A DNA stretch of 64,000 nt from Plectrocnemia conspersa (GCA_009617715.1 VTFK01000209.1:124001-188000), one strand, 5' to 3'. Counted from the first letter of the stretch, positions 45,250 to 57,780 are shown. Numbers and translations: made by a program. Notes: generated by a model not told the origin, from the letters alone.

Positions 45250-45912
45250 AAAATACTATTATGTATTTTCCTTGAATATTACTATATATACGAATAATTT
45301 ATTATTTTTTTATTGTATAACTTTATCATTTGTAAACAATGCATGTAGTGTGTATGTTATTGTACCTAAGTATATTTTTGAAATAAACTTTAAAAAAATA
45401 TATTCATGCTTAATTCCCACACCAGATAAACTAGCTCTATAAAATAATATTTTCTGCAAATAATTAAAAAATAACAAAGTTTGTGTTATAACGCATATGT
45501 AACTCGTCTAAGAACATTTTTCGGGGTCACACAGGTGTGAAGAAACTTGCTTCATACGTTTGTATGTAAGTGGAGACGCAAGGAAAAGGGGAATGTAATA
45601 TTTAGCTAATTATTAACTTAATTAAACAATTATTATGATCCACTACATAAAAAAAATCATAAATTAAATTTTATACCGAATTTTTAACGTTTTCTTCTTT
45701 ACAGATTTATAGGCTTTGGTTTTTAATAATATAAATATTTATAGTAATTCATAGACATTCATATCAATCATAAAATTTTATTTAAAATATTTTTTTAGTA
45801 TTTTGTTTAAAATTACAAAAGAGTACAGACCTACAAGTTTTAATATGGCACTGTGCAAAATAAATGCGCTTAGACGACTTGCGAACATTTTTAGATTATA
45901 GGATAAGGTAGT
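45250..45912. other. AT-rich stretch, nothing recognised
   Basis: The 87-codon frame at 45179-45442 is the RT scrap in another frame plus AT-rich tail. Confidence 0.4.
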
Positions 45913-46139
45913 CAGTGGCGTAGCTAGGGTATGTGCCGCCCCCATACATTTTTTGCAGGGTCATAAAATCAGCATTTCTTAAAATAATAAATTGGTCATT
46001 ATTAAGCTCTCGTAATTCGAGGATTTATATATGTTTTAGTGGATTCAGGGTTAAGAACCACACTAGACGATCCATCGCGAATATGCCGCCCCCAAGCAAG
46101 TGCCGCCCGGGGCGGCCCGCCCCCATAGCTACGCCACAG
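45913..46139. mobile_element. MITE with CAGTGGCGTAGCTAGGG ends, 227 bp
   Basis: Ends CAGTGGCGTAGCTAGGG and (reverse complement) CTGTGGCGTAGCTATGGG. GCCGCCCCC repeats lie inside both ends. Flanks AAGGTAGT / AAGGAAGTAGT suggest an 8 bp duplication altered by a small indel, i.e. a DNA transposon of hAT-like type; class not settled. Confidence 0.7.
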
Positions 46140-46389
46140 AAGGAAGTAGTACATCAGTTTGAAACATTTTACGCTACAAAATATTTTATTAAAAATTTTC
46201 TATTATCTATTGAATTTTTCTCATCTATAAATATCATCATAAAAGCAATAATTATATATTTTGCAGTATTTTTATACCATGAGACTCGGCGACTATTACT
46301 TATTATGACTTATTCTAAGCTAACAGGTTTAAAATTGATCGCGTAAGTTTTGGGGTATTTTAATAAAACTTTTAGTACCTCTGGCTTTC

Positions 46390-46520
46390 ATGTTTATTGA
46401 TTAATTTATTGACACGACATAACATAATTGTTATGCGACTCGGATGAAGATCGATATTATCAGTATCCTGGCGGACGACATGGTTCGGAATGCAGTATGA
46501 TTATGTTCCACATCTCTCCT
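46390..46520 (-). repeat. repeat family B, copy 4
   Basis: Reverse complement of GGTCCGCCAGGATACTGATA then ATCGATCTTCATCCGAGTCG. Confidence 0.65.
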
Positions 46521-46959
46521 ATTTCTAATGTTCTGATATTTAAAAATGTGAATAAGCAAAGAGACTTTATTTCGCCTTAAAATAACTAAGCAGTGTTTTT
46601 GTCGTTTCAAAACTATACAATTAAATAAGTTTCTTGTAAAAAATACGAAGTCATGTAATTTCAGTATCTTCCTTATTATTTTGATTATAATAAATTTGCA
46701 AACGTTCTTGTGCTTTATGACCTTTATATAAAAGGACGTTTAGTACTGCGCAAGGATTGTTTAATTTTTCTGTTTGTCGGTATGTATAATCATCTCATTT
46801 ATGCGATGATCATTATTCAATGAAAACATAAATTCAGGCTTTCCTGTTGCTTATCAACCATTACATGTATACAGTCATAGCTGTTGAGAAGGATATAATT
46901 ATGACGTGTCCATCAAATACAAGCACTGACATCAAACACTTGCGGTTTGACAATGACTG

Positions 46960-47545
46960 GCTCACGTGCCGATAGTCATAAATATAAAATCGTATGCGGC
47001 TATTTAGCTATCCAGTTAACTATAAGAACCTTTTATTTAATAATAAATCAAAAACTCACGCGGCTATAAAGTCGACGGAACATTCAACAAAAAGAAATCA
47101 TAAATTATGTAAAAACACGCATCTCGAGACCATAATTCATAATCGCCGTTTTTTCGCGTCTTGTAAAATCTCTAATCGGGAATCCTCGATGACAGAGATG
47201 AATTCGAATCGCCCGTGTAATATATACGCTCGTTCGACAGCCGTGTAATGGTTTCGATTATTTTATGGACTTTACCTCGGAGCGAGATGACGAAACCGAG
47301 ATGACGCGATGAGTCGGTTTTGTTTGCTGGAAGATGGCCGAAGAAGTGGAAGAAGTATGACCAAGCGCCACCGAGGAAACCGGTTCCGACACCTGGTGAC
47401 GACAATCTCGGGATATCCACCGGCGAGGAATGTGAAACAGCTCTCGAAAACCGCCAGAACGCTTCGCTCGATGAAAAAACGTTTCATTTAAGACCATGGA
47501 GGCAGAGGCAACAGTCTTCCTTTGTGTGTTATAGGTTTTAGTACT
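46960..47545. promoter_or_regulatory. higher-GC block, candidate regulatory element
   Basis: CACGTG at 46963-46968, CACCTG near 47390 and purine-rich GAGATGACG direct repeats (about 47283 and 47298). Short frames on both strands overlap; none is a recognisable protein. Confidence 0.25.
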
Positions 47546-47989
47546 ACTGTATGTTATGACATTTAAGTATCAAGTCGAAGATGGGTTTGTTCCATGACGG
47601 TATACAGAAGTCAGTTACAGCATCACTTATTATCCTCGTTTATCAATTATTTTTTACAAAGGTTATTTCCTAAAGTTCAGTTTACTTTCCATATTTTTAA
47701 TGATAAAATTAGTGAAATTAACATTAAAATATTATTAAAAAATATTAGTGAGAGAAAAATAAAGCAGAATTTTTCTTTATTATTTGCAGAAAAAGAACTA
47801 TATTTATTCTTATGTTTACTTTATGTTTTAATACATAAACTAAGAGAGAGAATAGCTTCTACTGAAGATTTACTGAAAAGTACTCAATCTCTGATCTCCG
47901 CTATGAGTTTTTCTAGTATTTTTTAAATGATATTATTATTATATATAAGCGAAACGTGTCACTTGCTCGACAACGAGCTTTTAAGACTT

Positions 47990-48240
47990 TGTTCTAAGAG
48001 CATTATCATATTTCTTACGTAGCAAATGGTTATTTAGAACACTGATAATATCGATTTTCACCCGAGTCGCAGCTAGCTTGAAATAACAATTTATTATATG
48101 GATAGTCTATTAAGTTCATCGTTAAACCTGGAAGCTGAAGTTATCATTTATAAAAGATCTCAAACCCTGCTCGAATCCTTCACAAGTATTCATCAATGAT
48201 TCATTGAAATTTGCAAATTGTTTACATTTTTGGCAAATAT
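47990..48240 (+). repeat. repeat family B, copy 5
   Basis: CATTATCATA start, GATAATATCGATTTTCACCC, GAGTCGCAG and the TTCATC/CAAACCC..CTTCACAA tail of copy 1. Confidence 0.65.
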
Positions 48241-48254
48241 TGCTTTTAATTTAA

Positions 48255-48490
48255 CACTTTGCTCGCGGATGACACCTGTAGAAGTCATCAAGAAAATCGC
48301 CAGTATACCTTGGGCACCTAAAGGTGTCATGAACCTTTGATCCTTGAAATATGTTTTTTTTTTGTATAATTAAAAGTTAAAAAAAAAACACTTTAATAAC
48401 ATTTAAATAACTTATGGTACAAAGAGATGCTCCCCCACATATTAGCAAATTTTGAAATGGCGCGCAAAAATATCAATCGCGGTGAAAGGG
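48255..48490. mobile_element. TTAA-flanked piggyBac-type MITE, 236 bp
   Basis: TTAA at 48251-48254 and 48491-48494. Ends CACTTTGCTCGCGG and (reverse complement) CCCTTTCACCGCGA. Inside, GATGACACCTGTAGAAGTCA and a T/A-rich middle; no coding. Confidence 0.65.
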
Positions 48491-49329
48491 TTAATCATCA
48501 AACATACAAATCGCTTAGAAAGCAACGAAACATCAAGGTAAACACAATACATACATACACTTACACGTGCGATTAAATTCCAATCCGATTATGGAATCGC
48601 CGCATAATATGATCAAGAGAGCGCCAATGCTTAACGCAATAACGATTCGCTAATTAACTAACGACTGTCTTTATGCGCACAAGTCACCTGTTTCATGCAT
48701 CCGAACCAAAAGTTAAAAAAAATAGCATATGGCAAAACATCCGCAAGAAACATGTAACCAAATACATACGCTAAGGTGGAGCAAAAGTCTTGTCCCATAT
48801 TGTCCATGCGTGACACCGGCCTTGCGTGACTAGCAGCAATTTTTTAATCTCCGATTTGCATAGAAGTATTTTACATTGTCTTTTTTGCATCGTTATTATT
48901 TTTTGCTGTGATTTAAATATACAACAAAAAATAGAGATGTGCGCTTTTCCTTGAAATTATGGTACATCATCATCATAGTTGCGAGTAAAGATCATAATTC
49001 ATTTGAGATGTTATTTAACATAATAATAAATATGCACTGTAAAGAATAAATCGTTTTTCTATTGATTGATTGTGTATATATTTTCCTTATAGGTTTATAT
49101 GTTTATGCATAATATATAATTATGAACCGTACAAGAAATTCAATTTTTACAAACTAGTGTTATAAATTACCACGTCTTGATTAATTATCTGGTTATGAAG
49201 ATTTCGAGGAGGGTATGAAGTCTTCATTAAAAATCCTTCCAGGTTTAAGCTTATCGCAAGAGATTTCATGGAGTAAACCCTCTGTAACTCTTTTTTGCTT
49301 TCAAAAGTATTGATAGCTTACAAGCGTGA
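48491..49329. other. unassigned stretch
   Basis: CACGTG at 48564-48569; otherwise nothing. Confidence 0.4.
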
Positions 49330-49440
49330 CATAAATAATTGTTATCGCTAGGAGCTACTGTGACTTGCATGAAGATTGATATTATCAATGTTGTGACGGA
49401 CCGTATGTCACGGGAGCTTGGTTTAGCAAGATGACTCGCA
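49330..49440 (-). repeat. repeat family B, copy 6
   Basis: Reverse complement carries ACGGTCCGTCACAACATTGA, TAATATCAATCTTCATGCAA. Confidence 0.55.
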
Positions 49441-50070
49441 TATGTATAACGTTTTGTTAATTACACACGTGTTTGATGGTAAAGCTGTAACGAAACGTGT
49501 AGATTTAGCTAAAGTTATAGACTGTAGTAAAATATTCTCTCGAAAATCATCCGCCATAGATTACGAGCTGTTGACAATCGCCTCAATAACTCAAGAATAA
49601 TCGAACATTTTTGTACAAAAAAGTTATTAAAACCCAGATATGCACACTGTCCCATGGGTAGGTTACTAAACACGTGTCACTGTTTTTTATAATTATTACG
49701 TTTTTGAGTCAAAATGTGAATGAACTCATAAAAAGTGTCTAATAATAAATCCTAAACAATAAACTCCGGAATATTGTTAAGTATAGTGTTATTTGTCGTC
49801 TGTTGAAGTTATGCTGTTTTTTGCGCGTCGAAATTATTGACAATGAGTCGTCCAAAGTGAGTTTCTTTTTATTATATTTTTATTATATTTTTATTATTAC
49901 TCTAAGCAAATAGTTGCTGAAAGTATTTTATTTATTGATACATCGGTTATTGTAGTAAATTGATACCAAACATCGTTGTCCTACACATGGGACAGTGGGA
50001 AGGTGCTTTTTTATTTTTATTTTTTAGGAATATGAAATTACACGAGATCGTAGAATAACATTATAATTAA

Positions 50071-50179
50071 CCCATATATATGCCCAAGAAATTTTGTTCT
50101 CTTAAAATTTCATTTATAAATAAAAAACAGTGGCACTAGCTTAGTGACCTACCCATAGAACAGTGGGCATATCTGGGTT
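50071..50179 (-). mobile_element. piggyBac-derived MITE nested in the parent-type relic
   Basis: 109 bp between TTAA at 50067-50070 and TTAA at 50180-50183. Left end CCCATATATATGCCCAAGAA; right end GGGCATATCTGGG. Relative to the surrounding relic the ends are swapped, so it inserted in the opposite orientation. 107 bp sister at 61572-61678. Confidence 0.85.
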
Positions 50180-50187
50180 TTAATATA

Positions 50188-50995
50188 CTGCCTCCGATAA
50201 ATAGTTGTGAAGATGATGGAAATAAAGATGAAAACACAATAAACAATCTTCCTACTGGCCAACTATTGTCTGAAGGTGAACTGTTAATTAGAAACAATTT
50301 TAGTGATAGTGATAGTTATTTTAACGTTCCTCTTTCCATTATTTCCAAAGAGAAAACCAAATCAGCAAGAAATTGAATAGAAATCAGCAAAAAATTGAAT
50401 AGAAATTAGATGCTATTAGAAAAGCCAAATATGCACTTTGTAAATAATAATCTAAATCCGATGAATATTTTTATCTTATTTATTGATGGTCTCATAATTA
50501 AATTATTTGTCAATGATTTTATACTAGGTATCCTCAAAAAGACCGTAAATTTATAAAGGTATCCTAGCCAAATGACTTCAATCGATACAATTAATTTATG
50601 GGTGGAATAGATCATGTTGATCAGAACATAAGTTTATATAAAACATCTATAAGAGGAAAAAATGGTATTTTACCATTATTACACATATTCTTGATACTGC
50701 AGAACAAAAAGCATGGCAAATTTATAAAACAACAGGCGGAAAATAAGATCATTTAATTTCCGTAGGCGAATTGGGACCAACATATTAGAAGGATATGGAC
50801 AAATTCACAACATGTAAAAGGACGAGTATCTACAAAAAAAAAAATATTGACATACGATACCATAGAATGGACCATCTTATTACAATTCAGCAAAAACAAA
50901 CATTGCCACTGTAAATGTACAAGGTGTAGAAAATGTGATGTTGGATTGCACACCAAATGCTTTGTCGATTACCATACAGCAAATTTTTTTTTTTA
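50188..50995 (+). pseudogene. piggyBac-like transposase remnants
   Basis: 50188-50373 is open and acidic near the N-terminal part (INNLPTGQLLSEGELLIRNN, then FSDSDSYFNVPLS). About 50600-50720 carries in shifting frames DHVDQNISLYKTSIRGK and LDTAEQ..AWQIYK, matching the piggyBac DxxDQ..Y...RG(K)KW region that contains a catalytic Asp. About 50890-50990 reads CHCKCTRCRKCDVGLHTKCF then VDYHT, the C-terminal cysteine-rich zinc-binding domain. Much of the central catalytic region is missing. Inactive. Confidence 0.82.
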
Positions 50996-51440
50996 ATATT
51001 TTTATATGTTAAATTTTATTATTGATAATTTTATAACAATGTACATATTAACAATTATTAAATGTGTTGCAATATATGAAATATCTTAATTTATTTATTA
51101 TTTTTTAATACCCCATTGCCCACTGACCTACAGGTAGGATGGCACTTTTCCGGAAAACTAATGGTGATTTATTTTTTTAATTATTTTTTATATTGATTTT
51201 ATATATCTATAAAGCAAATTCATTGATCAAAATAAAATTTTAAGAGAACAAAATTTCTTGGACATATCTGGGTTATAATAACCCATGACAAACCTTATTT
51301 AAAACCTTCTCAAAATCAGTTCATACAACGTCTATTTGTAGTTTAGTATCGAGAAATTTGCCATTGTTTTATTTAAAAAGAAAAATATAAATAATTACAG
51401 CTAAATGATTGTTACATGTAAAATATAATAACGACTTATG

Positions 51441-51486
51441 TAGAGGTCACACGCGTCGTAGTTTACGACAGCGTGTGTGACCTCTA
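51441..51486. repeat. 46 bp foldback
   Basis: TAGAGGTCACACGCGTCGTA and TACGACAGCGTGTGTGACCT form a near-complete hairpin with a 3 bp loop. No flanking duplication seen. Confidence 0.6.
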
Positions 51487-51489
51487 CAA

Positions 51490-52540
51490 ATGTACTTAGC
51501 GCTAGAATGTCGTGCTATATACTCCCAAAATTACGTGCACATAATTGTGACATATTTAGACAAAAAGTTATATATTTAAAGAAATCTGGAGTAAATTGTC
51601 CGTCAGAACGATCTTAACTATCTTGTAGAAGCTAAAAAAAATTACATAGATTCTTAGTTAAAAGACATAAAACCCTCCCTGTAACCTACGTCAACTTGAA
51701 CCTGAAAGCTATGAATAGTCATTCTCAATATATAAAAATCTATACACTTACAATTTCTACTTGACACAATTGAAAAAATAAATATCATAAGGGACCAGCA
51801 TAAAATAAAGTGGGTCTATTATCTGATAAGATCGTTTTCTAAGCTAAATAAATAATTATGTATGATTTATAACATATTATGTTTACTTTGCTCTTAACCT
51901 TATCATTTATAGTTACAATTTTTAGCCACCAATTATTTTTTTCTCATCAACCCGGACAGCCTTGCTTCGACTAGTTTCTCGAAATCAACACAACGCAGCA
52001 TCGCACTTACACATACATACATACAACACGACGGGCAATTTAGCCAAATTTATTCGGACGAAATCGGATCAGAAACAACGTGACTGATTTCCATTAACAA
52101 CCCACACCTGCGCTACTGGCTTATTGTTGTTTAACGCGGAAAATGTAATACGGCCATGACCGCGATATACAGGAGCGTACATATAAACACGTCGCAATCA
52201 TCGTGTATTTGCGTGCATGTATTTGTGTACGCATGTTTGTCATTAAGTGCAATCCTCACTACCACTATGTTTTTAGATCCCAAATAGAATGTGTGTTAAT
52301 GTTATGTAAACTTCAGTAGAACTATGTTCGTTTTATACTGATTTAAGGTGACTCAAGCAGAAAGCAAATTGGAACAAAAACAAATCCTGTTAAATATCGG
52401 TCTTGGACCGCAATGACGTTAAGCCCTTTAAACTTTCCTTCCGTAATTTAAATTCTAAGTACGTATGTACAACATACGTATAAGTAGGTTTACGTACGCT
52501 CTTCATGTTATGCGATTTTTCTTCCTATCTTCTAGTATTG
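51490..52540. other. unassigned stretch with a small GC-richer patch
   Basis: 51950-52200 has mixed composition and could be regulatory; the rest is AT-rich. Confidence 0.35.
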
Positions 52541-52544
52541 CCGC

Positions 52545-52800
52545 GTTAAAAACTACAATCTGTCCCTTTATAATATTGATTGTTAAAGTACTACCTAGAA
52601 AGTGGGTGCTTTTGAAGGCAATGTTCCGTTCTTTTTATTTATTATATGTATATAAAAGGGCTGAAGGAGCTTATGCCTGAAATATACCAGTACATTCATC
52701 TCAAACAACTGTAGTTTATTTAAAGTAGATTTTTACTTTTTTTATAAACATATTTTCGGTATGATTTTTTTCGGGGCCCCCAAGGAGAACGGGATCCGGG
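52545..52800 (+). repeat. repeat family C, copy 2 (3' half)
   Basis: ACAATCTGTCCCTTTATAAT, GTACTACCTAGAAAGTGGGT, GCTTTTGAAGGCAATGTTCC, CATCTCAAACAACTGTAG as in 60710-60900. Confidence 0.7.
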
Positions 52801-53399
52801 AATTCGTCCCCTATCAATGGGGACTCGAATAAAATGACTTAATATCGCTTAGAAAAAATTGTTCTAATGATTGAAAACTATTGAGAGATTCTTAAAAGCA
52901 AACACGAATCACCGATTTTCTTAATAAAAAAAAAAAATGTATTTTAAATGTATTATAGAGATTGATAGTTCGGATTATCCGTGTTATTCAATTATCCACA
53001 GCATCAACCCGGATAATCAATAGTATACAAGTTGCTTAAAAAACATCGTTCCTGGGTCTTTCTATTAAAAGTACTACGCGCTTCAACTTGGAAATTGTGT
53101 TTGTTTATTAACAGCGATAAATAATAGCTAATAAAAATATACATTTAAGTCGCAATAACAACAAACTAGTCATTTATCACTTTATCGGAATAAAACGACT
53201 CAATCTGCAATATAAATATGTCGTTATTTACAAATTGACGTAGCTTCGTGGGCGTCTTATTGTATTTTCCATTTATAGGAAACGTCGAATTGAAATATCG
53301 GTGTGACTAAGCATTGTCTCTAACATGTTAATAGCACAGTTCAACATTATATTATTTATTATTAGGCATTTGATCACCGCTAAATCTCAAGGCATAAGA

Positions 53400-53650
53400 A
53401 TTCCAAAAAAAGTTTTTCCACGGAGGCTGCGCTCTCTCGGAGCAGGTACCCAGGTATCAAAATTGCCGTGAGACATTTCTCATGCGAACCGGACCTGTGG
53501 GAATGCGAGTCGTGCGAGACGCTCTTTGCTACGTGGTCCATTACCATATATAATGAGCTTTTATTGTCTGCGATTGTTCCACGAGATCGTCGTTACGACA
53601 GTTTTCCTCGCGGCAACTAGACATGAAAGGGGGGCATCATCAACGAAGAA
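53400..53650. promoter_or_regulatory. higher-GC block, candidate regulatory element
   Basis: CpG-rich block containing TGTGGGAA at 53496-53503, a perfect Su(H)/CSL consensus. One such match is expected by chance in a window this size, so the block, not the site, is the observation. Confidence 0.25.
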
Positions 53651-53874
53651 CTAAATTATTTTAATTTATGCATAAAAAGATACCTTTAATAATATTTTTT
53701 TATATAAAATTAAAGAATATTTATACATGTAATTACAATAACATAACTTTGGAAAAAAGTTTTGTGATAGGAATTAACCACAACATTTGCTTCAAATGTA
53801 ATGAACATACACATATTTTGTCATAAAGTTAGATTTTACATAAATATATTTTATATTTTATTTTCATTATGAGA

Positions 53875-54065
53875 ACGCGATATGCGTTGCTATTGTTTTT
53901 TAGAAACTTTTTTCTGCGTATCTTGCCACAATCACAACTCAATTGCTGATTGTGTGCATTGATTCAAGACTCAAGTTTCATTTCCTAAAAAAATGGTCGA
54001 TTCAGTTATAACATCATTAATAGTGTCACTGGAAGTGATTATGATTCAATATTTTTGTGTAGATG
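53875..54065 (+). repeat. repeat family D, copy 2
   Basis: See 24765-24945. Confidence 0.7.
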
Positions 54066-55334
54066 TTAAAAAGTTTATTAATTTATTCGACCGCAAAATT
54101 CACTAATAGTTACATTAATAAATAAATATTACTATACCAGCTCTGGCCAACTTGTTCAGGATTGCAATCGATTTAAATAGATTTTTTTGAGGAACAGACA
54201 AATAATAAAATATTTTAATATTTTTAGTATAACATTTTCTACGTTATAATACAATATAAAATATACATATCCTAGAAAAATTTAATGGGAAGAAAGTACT
54301 TTTATTTCTTCCACCAAAATAACAAAATTAGGGTAATAATTAGTATCATCTTAAGATACGAAAATATTGATTCACATAAGTATGTAGATCCAAAACATTT
54401 CAGCATTTCCTTAATTTGGGTATTTTGGAAACAAATATATTTGTTCAATGACCTGGCTTTCAAAGAAATATCACATTGCAAAGTAATGATTATATTTTCA
54501 AGCACTATATTATCAAAATTAAATATATCTGTGAATTTATTTGCAAAACTAATTGAATACCCGTGCTATCAATACTAATTGAACCAGAATATATTTTTTG
54601 TAAAATCATTAAAACCTTATCTCAAAATCTTCTAGGGCGTTCTGTATTTCGGACATTCTGCGTTAAAAGGGTGGCACGTGTTTCTTTGTAAATAGTCCCT
54701 AATATTTGGAAATCTGTCAAAACGTTTATCCCTGAAATCTTGGATCATAACTAAAGCTTGTCTTTTGAAAGCAGAAATGCCAATAATCAAACTACAGATT
54801 GTGTTGTTTTTATCTTATAAATCTAATTTTGAGATTACATTAAATAGAGCTTCTATAATACTATGCTCGAGCTAATTATATAACCAAATTGATTGAACTC
54901 ACACTTATTGTGAATGATTTTGAGGATGATTATTAGGCATGGCTCGGCAAGTTTATTAATTTATACTATTAGCACTCTTTTGCAATTGAAGTCATTTGGA
55001 ATTAAACTTGTTTTGTAATTCTCGTTCAAAAGGTCTAATTTAACGTATAGTTTTACAAGTATAAATATAATTTTACTAGCTCGTCAGTTAAAATGTATCA
55101 AACCATTTAAACACAATTTCACTGCTCAGTAGCAATCAAAATTTATTTGTTTACAAATGAATGATTTGGTACACGTATTTCTCAGAATTGTGACGTCAAA
55201 ATAAATGAAACCCAAACCTAACAAAATGAATTAAACTAAAAACTATAGTTAGTTATAGAACAAGTTGCGTTTGGTTTCGCAACTGTCAATTGAGTTTCGT
55301 AGAAATTTCACATCAGAATATAATTACACTTGCG
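54066..55334. other. AT-rich stretch, nothing firm
   Basis: CRE palindrome TGACGTCA at 55191-55198. The 97-codon frame at 54285-54578 shows no domain. Confidence 0.4.
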
Positions 55335-55445
55335 CCTATCAGTTAAATTACATTTTCGCTAGAAGAAATATTATATATTCACCGGTGAAAATGTATTCGG
55401 ATACGATCACTGAAAATGTTACTTCACTGGTATTACATATTTACT
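55335..55445 (+). repeat. repeat family F, copy 3
   Basis: CACCGGTGAAAATGTATTCG, CGATCACTGAAAATGTTACT and the preceding TATATATTC block match 60255-60345. Confidence 0.55.
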
Positions 55446-55757
55446 ATAACATATTACATTAAAAGGCCCACCTATTTTTTTTAATATCCAATTTGTACAC
55501 ACATATATTCGCGCGTGCTAGAGCCCAGTCACAAGAATAAAGTCGTATACGTCGCATGAAAATACGATTGTGTGTTGTTTTTGTTTCTACCTGCGCTGCA
55601 ATAACGGTTATTATCGGGAAACTGCAGCGTATCAGCATAGTTTGGAGAGTTTAGAAGAGAGTTTAGATATTTTTCCTACTAGATTTTAGAAGGAGAAATA
55701 TTTTAAAAACTTAGATTCATTGACTCCTGGGATAAGTTAACTACAAAGAAAAAATAA

Positions 55758-55907
55758 CAACGCACAAGGAAAATTTTGGATGATTTGCCCAGCTTGCATC
55801 ACTCACGGTTGAAAATAACATACCGAAAAATGCAAGATCTGCAAAGCTTAAAAAATATCATTTCAGCAGACTATCACGATTTTTATGATAAACTTCCTCA
55901 TGATTAA
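55758..55907 (+). pseudogene. unrecognised 49-codon coding-like remnant
   Basis: Open frame reading KILDDLPSLHHSRLKITYRK, then MQDLQSLKNIISADYHDFYD and KLPHD before TAA. Composition is protein-like in AT-rich DNA and it has the look of a C-terminal end of a transposon or host protein. I cannot name the family, and nothing upstream extends it. Confidence 0.3.
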
Positions 55908-56099
55908 CATTTTATAATTGTTTTTTGTTTTTATGTATCCTAAAATGTATATTATCTTTTATTACATTTTACCAAATAATTGTATTATTTTTTTCACTAC
56001 TGTTGCAAACTCCAAAAATTATCCATAAAGATTTATTAAAATTTTTAATGTATTTAATTTAGTACATAAAACACTTGAAATTCATATAGAAAACTACAA

Positions 56100-56428
56100 A
56101 TTTGAGATACTGTTTTATTTTCATACTTTCAAGTTGTCTATTTAGTTTTTTATTTATCCTGTAAAGTTGTCAAAAATGGAGTTAGCAACTTTACACTTTA
56201 AGCCAGGGCTTCTTAAACTTTTTTCATTTACGACCCCATTTATGATTGTGAGTTTTTTCACAACCCCAGATAAATATTAAATAAGATATATACATATTTA
56301 ATTAAAACATTTAATTTAAACTCATATATTCAAATGTATTACATTAAAATCTCGCGACCCCAGATTTCGCTAAGCGATTTTGGGGTCGCAACCCATAGTT
56401 TAAGAAGCCCTGCTTTAAGCCATCGATA
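56100..56428 (+). repeat. repeat family G, copy interrupted by a hAT MITE
   Basis: Left part 56100-56203 and right part from 56421 match the uninterrupted copy at 20941-21041 on either side of the insertion. Confidence 0.8.
56204..56412. mobile_element. hAT MITE, 209 bp, with 8 bp target duplication
   Basis: Ends CAGGGCTTCTTAAACTTTTT and (reverse complement) CAGGGCTTCTTAAACTATGG. Exact 8 bp duplication CTTTAAGC at 56196-56203 and 56413-56420. Non-coding. Long imperfect inverted repeats with CGACCCCA / TGGGGTCG inside. Confidence 0.93.
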
Positions 56429-56924
56429 TATTCTATTAGTCAAAGTGTTTATAACATGTCTTTTTATATTTGATAAATCGAAAATAAATCGTGAGTTATC
56501 CCTAGCTAAGATTGACCCTTTTTGTTTCACATCTCTGGTAAGCGATACTTAAAGATTATCTGATCAATATGATTTAGTAGGAATTGTAAAAAAATTACAC
56601 TAAACATAATCACCCATGCTGGATCGTGGTAAACATTGAAAGGGATAATGATATAATTTGGATAATGGTGTATTCGAATGTTTGGGTTTTGGTAATCAAT
56701 AAACATGGTGAAACATGGGAGTAGTATTCTGATTATTAAAATAACCAATTAATTAAAATAATAATAATCTAAAAAAAACAATTTAAGAAAATAAGCTAAC
56801 TTTTGCACCCCCCTCACCCTCATCCCCTAGAAAAAGCTGAAATTCTCTAGTTATTCCTCAAAGAAAATCTCGAATCCATCCAGAAAATATTTTTTTTAAT
56901 ATGTCACTTCAGTTATTATAAGTC

Positions 56925-57060
56925 ACTATTTTATTGTTTTGACGTGGATTCTAAATAAGTAAGTCATTTGGGGTGGCAGGTATGGTAATTTGCTTCCCTC
57001 CCCATTAATTTGTCCAGAAAAATGTATATCATTAGATGAAATACCATAAATCTTAATGTA
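56925..57060 (+). repeat. repeat family A, partial copy
   Basis: TTTTATTGTTTTGACGTGGA, TTCTAAATAAG, CATTTGGG and CCAGAAAAAT match 22665-22735. Confidence 0.55.
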
Positions 57061-57289
57061 ATTTAAATATTAAAAAAACGACTTTTGTCCCTCCTGGAAA
57101 GAGTTGAAATGACCTCCCTGCTTCTAGAAAGCTAGAATAACATTTATTTGGCGATTTTGCCAAACAATTCATAAGTGAACTTGTAGTGTAGGAATAATTT
57201 ATAATAATCTCATAACTATTATTAATTACCGAAACATAAAACAATCAAAATTTACCGGAGGTTGAGCTAAACAATAAGCTACTAGATCT

Positions 57290-57780
57290 TTGTCTAATTG
57301 CAAATGTGGAGTGGTGCTTTCTCGATGAAGACTCTAAAACAGACAGACAACCCACCAACTCATATTACTATAAGGAACCAGAGAACAAAGAGACTTAAAC
57401 TAAATATAATAAACTAATACTTTATAGAATTTAATTTAGACTTTAAACTAAAAAAATCAATCAGTCAAGTCTGACACTAACGCAACAAACAAATACAAGC
57501 TCGTCCAACTTTCGCAAAACATTGAGTATCGCTGCCCAACTTTAATGTTTATCGCCGGTCATTAGCGCGATCGTGATTGATAGGTTCATCACAGGTGCAT
57601 CGTTGTGTGATCTACAGGTGTTTAGAAAGTCCCGGAGCGTTATGGCGAAATCAGCACGCTAAATTACAGCAACCACAACATACGGGCCATCGATTCGTCA
57701 CGCGACATAAAATACACACATACACATATAATATAATACTGTCTTACGTTGTATTTTAATTTATATTTTAGCTAATGTAA
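57290..57780. other. mixed-composition stretch, unassigned
   Basis: CAGGTG at about 57592 and 57612. No coding frame of note; weak regulatory candidate. Confidence 0.25.

Larger units (their letters stand above)
49631..51273 (+). mobile_element. piggyBac-like transposon relic
   Basis: Left end CCCAGATATGC (49633-49643) after TTAA (49627-49630); right end GGACATATCTGGGT (about 51260-51273) followed by TTAT, a decayed TTAA. The subterminal CACTGTCCCATGGGTAGG (left) and AGAGAACAAAATTTCTTG (right) also occur in the two short derivatives at 50071-50179 and 61572-61678. Internal coding remnants in order are given under the pseudogene entry. About 1.64 kb including a 117 bp nested insertion. Confidence 0.85.

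Noticed and set aside
45913..46346. 137-codon frame from 45933
   Set aside because: Starts inside the CAGTGGCGTAGC MITE and runs out into AT-rich flank; not a protein.
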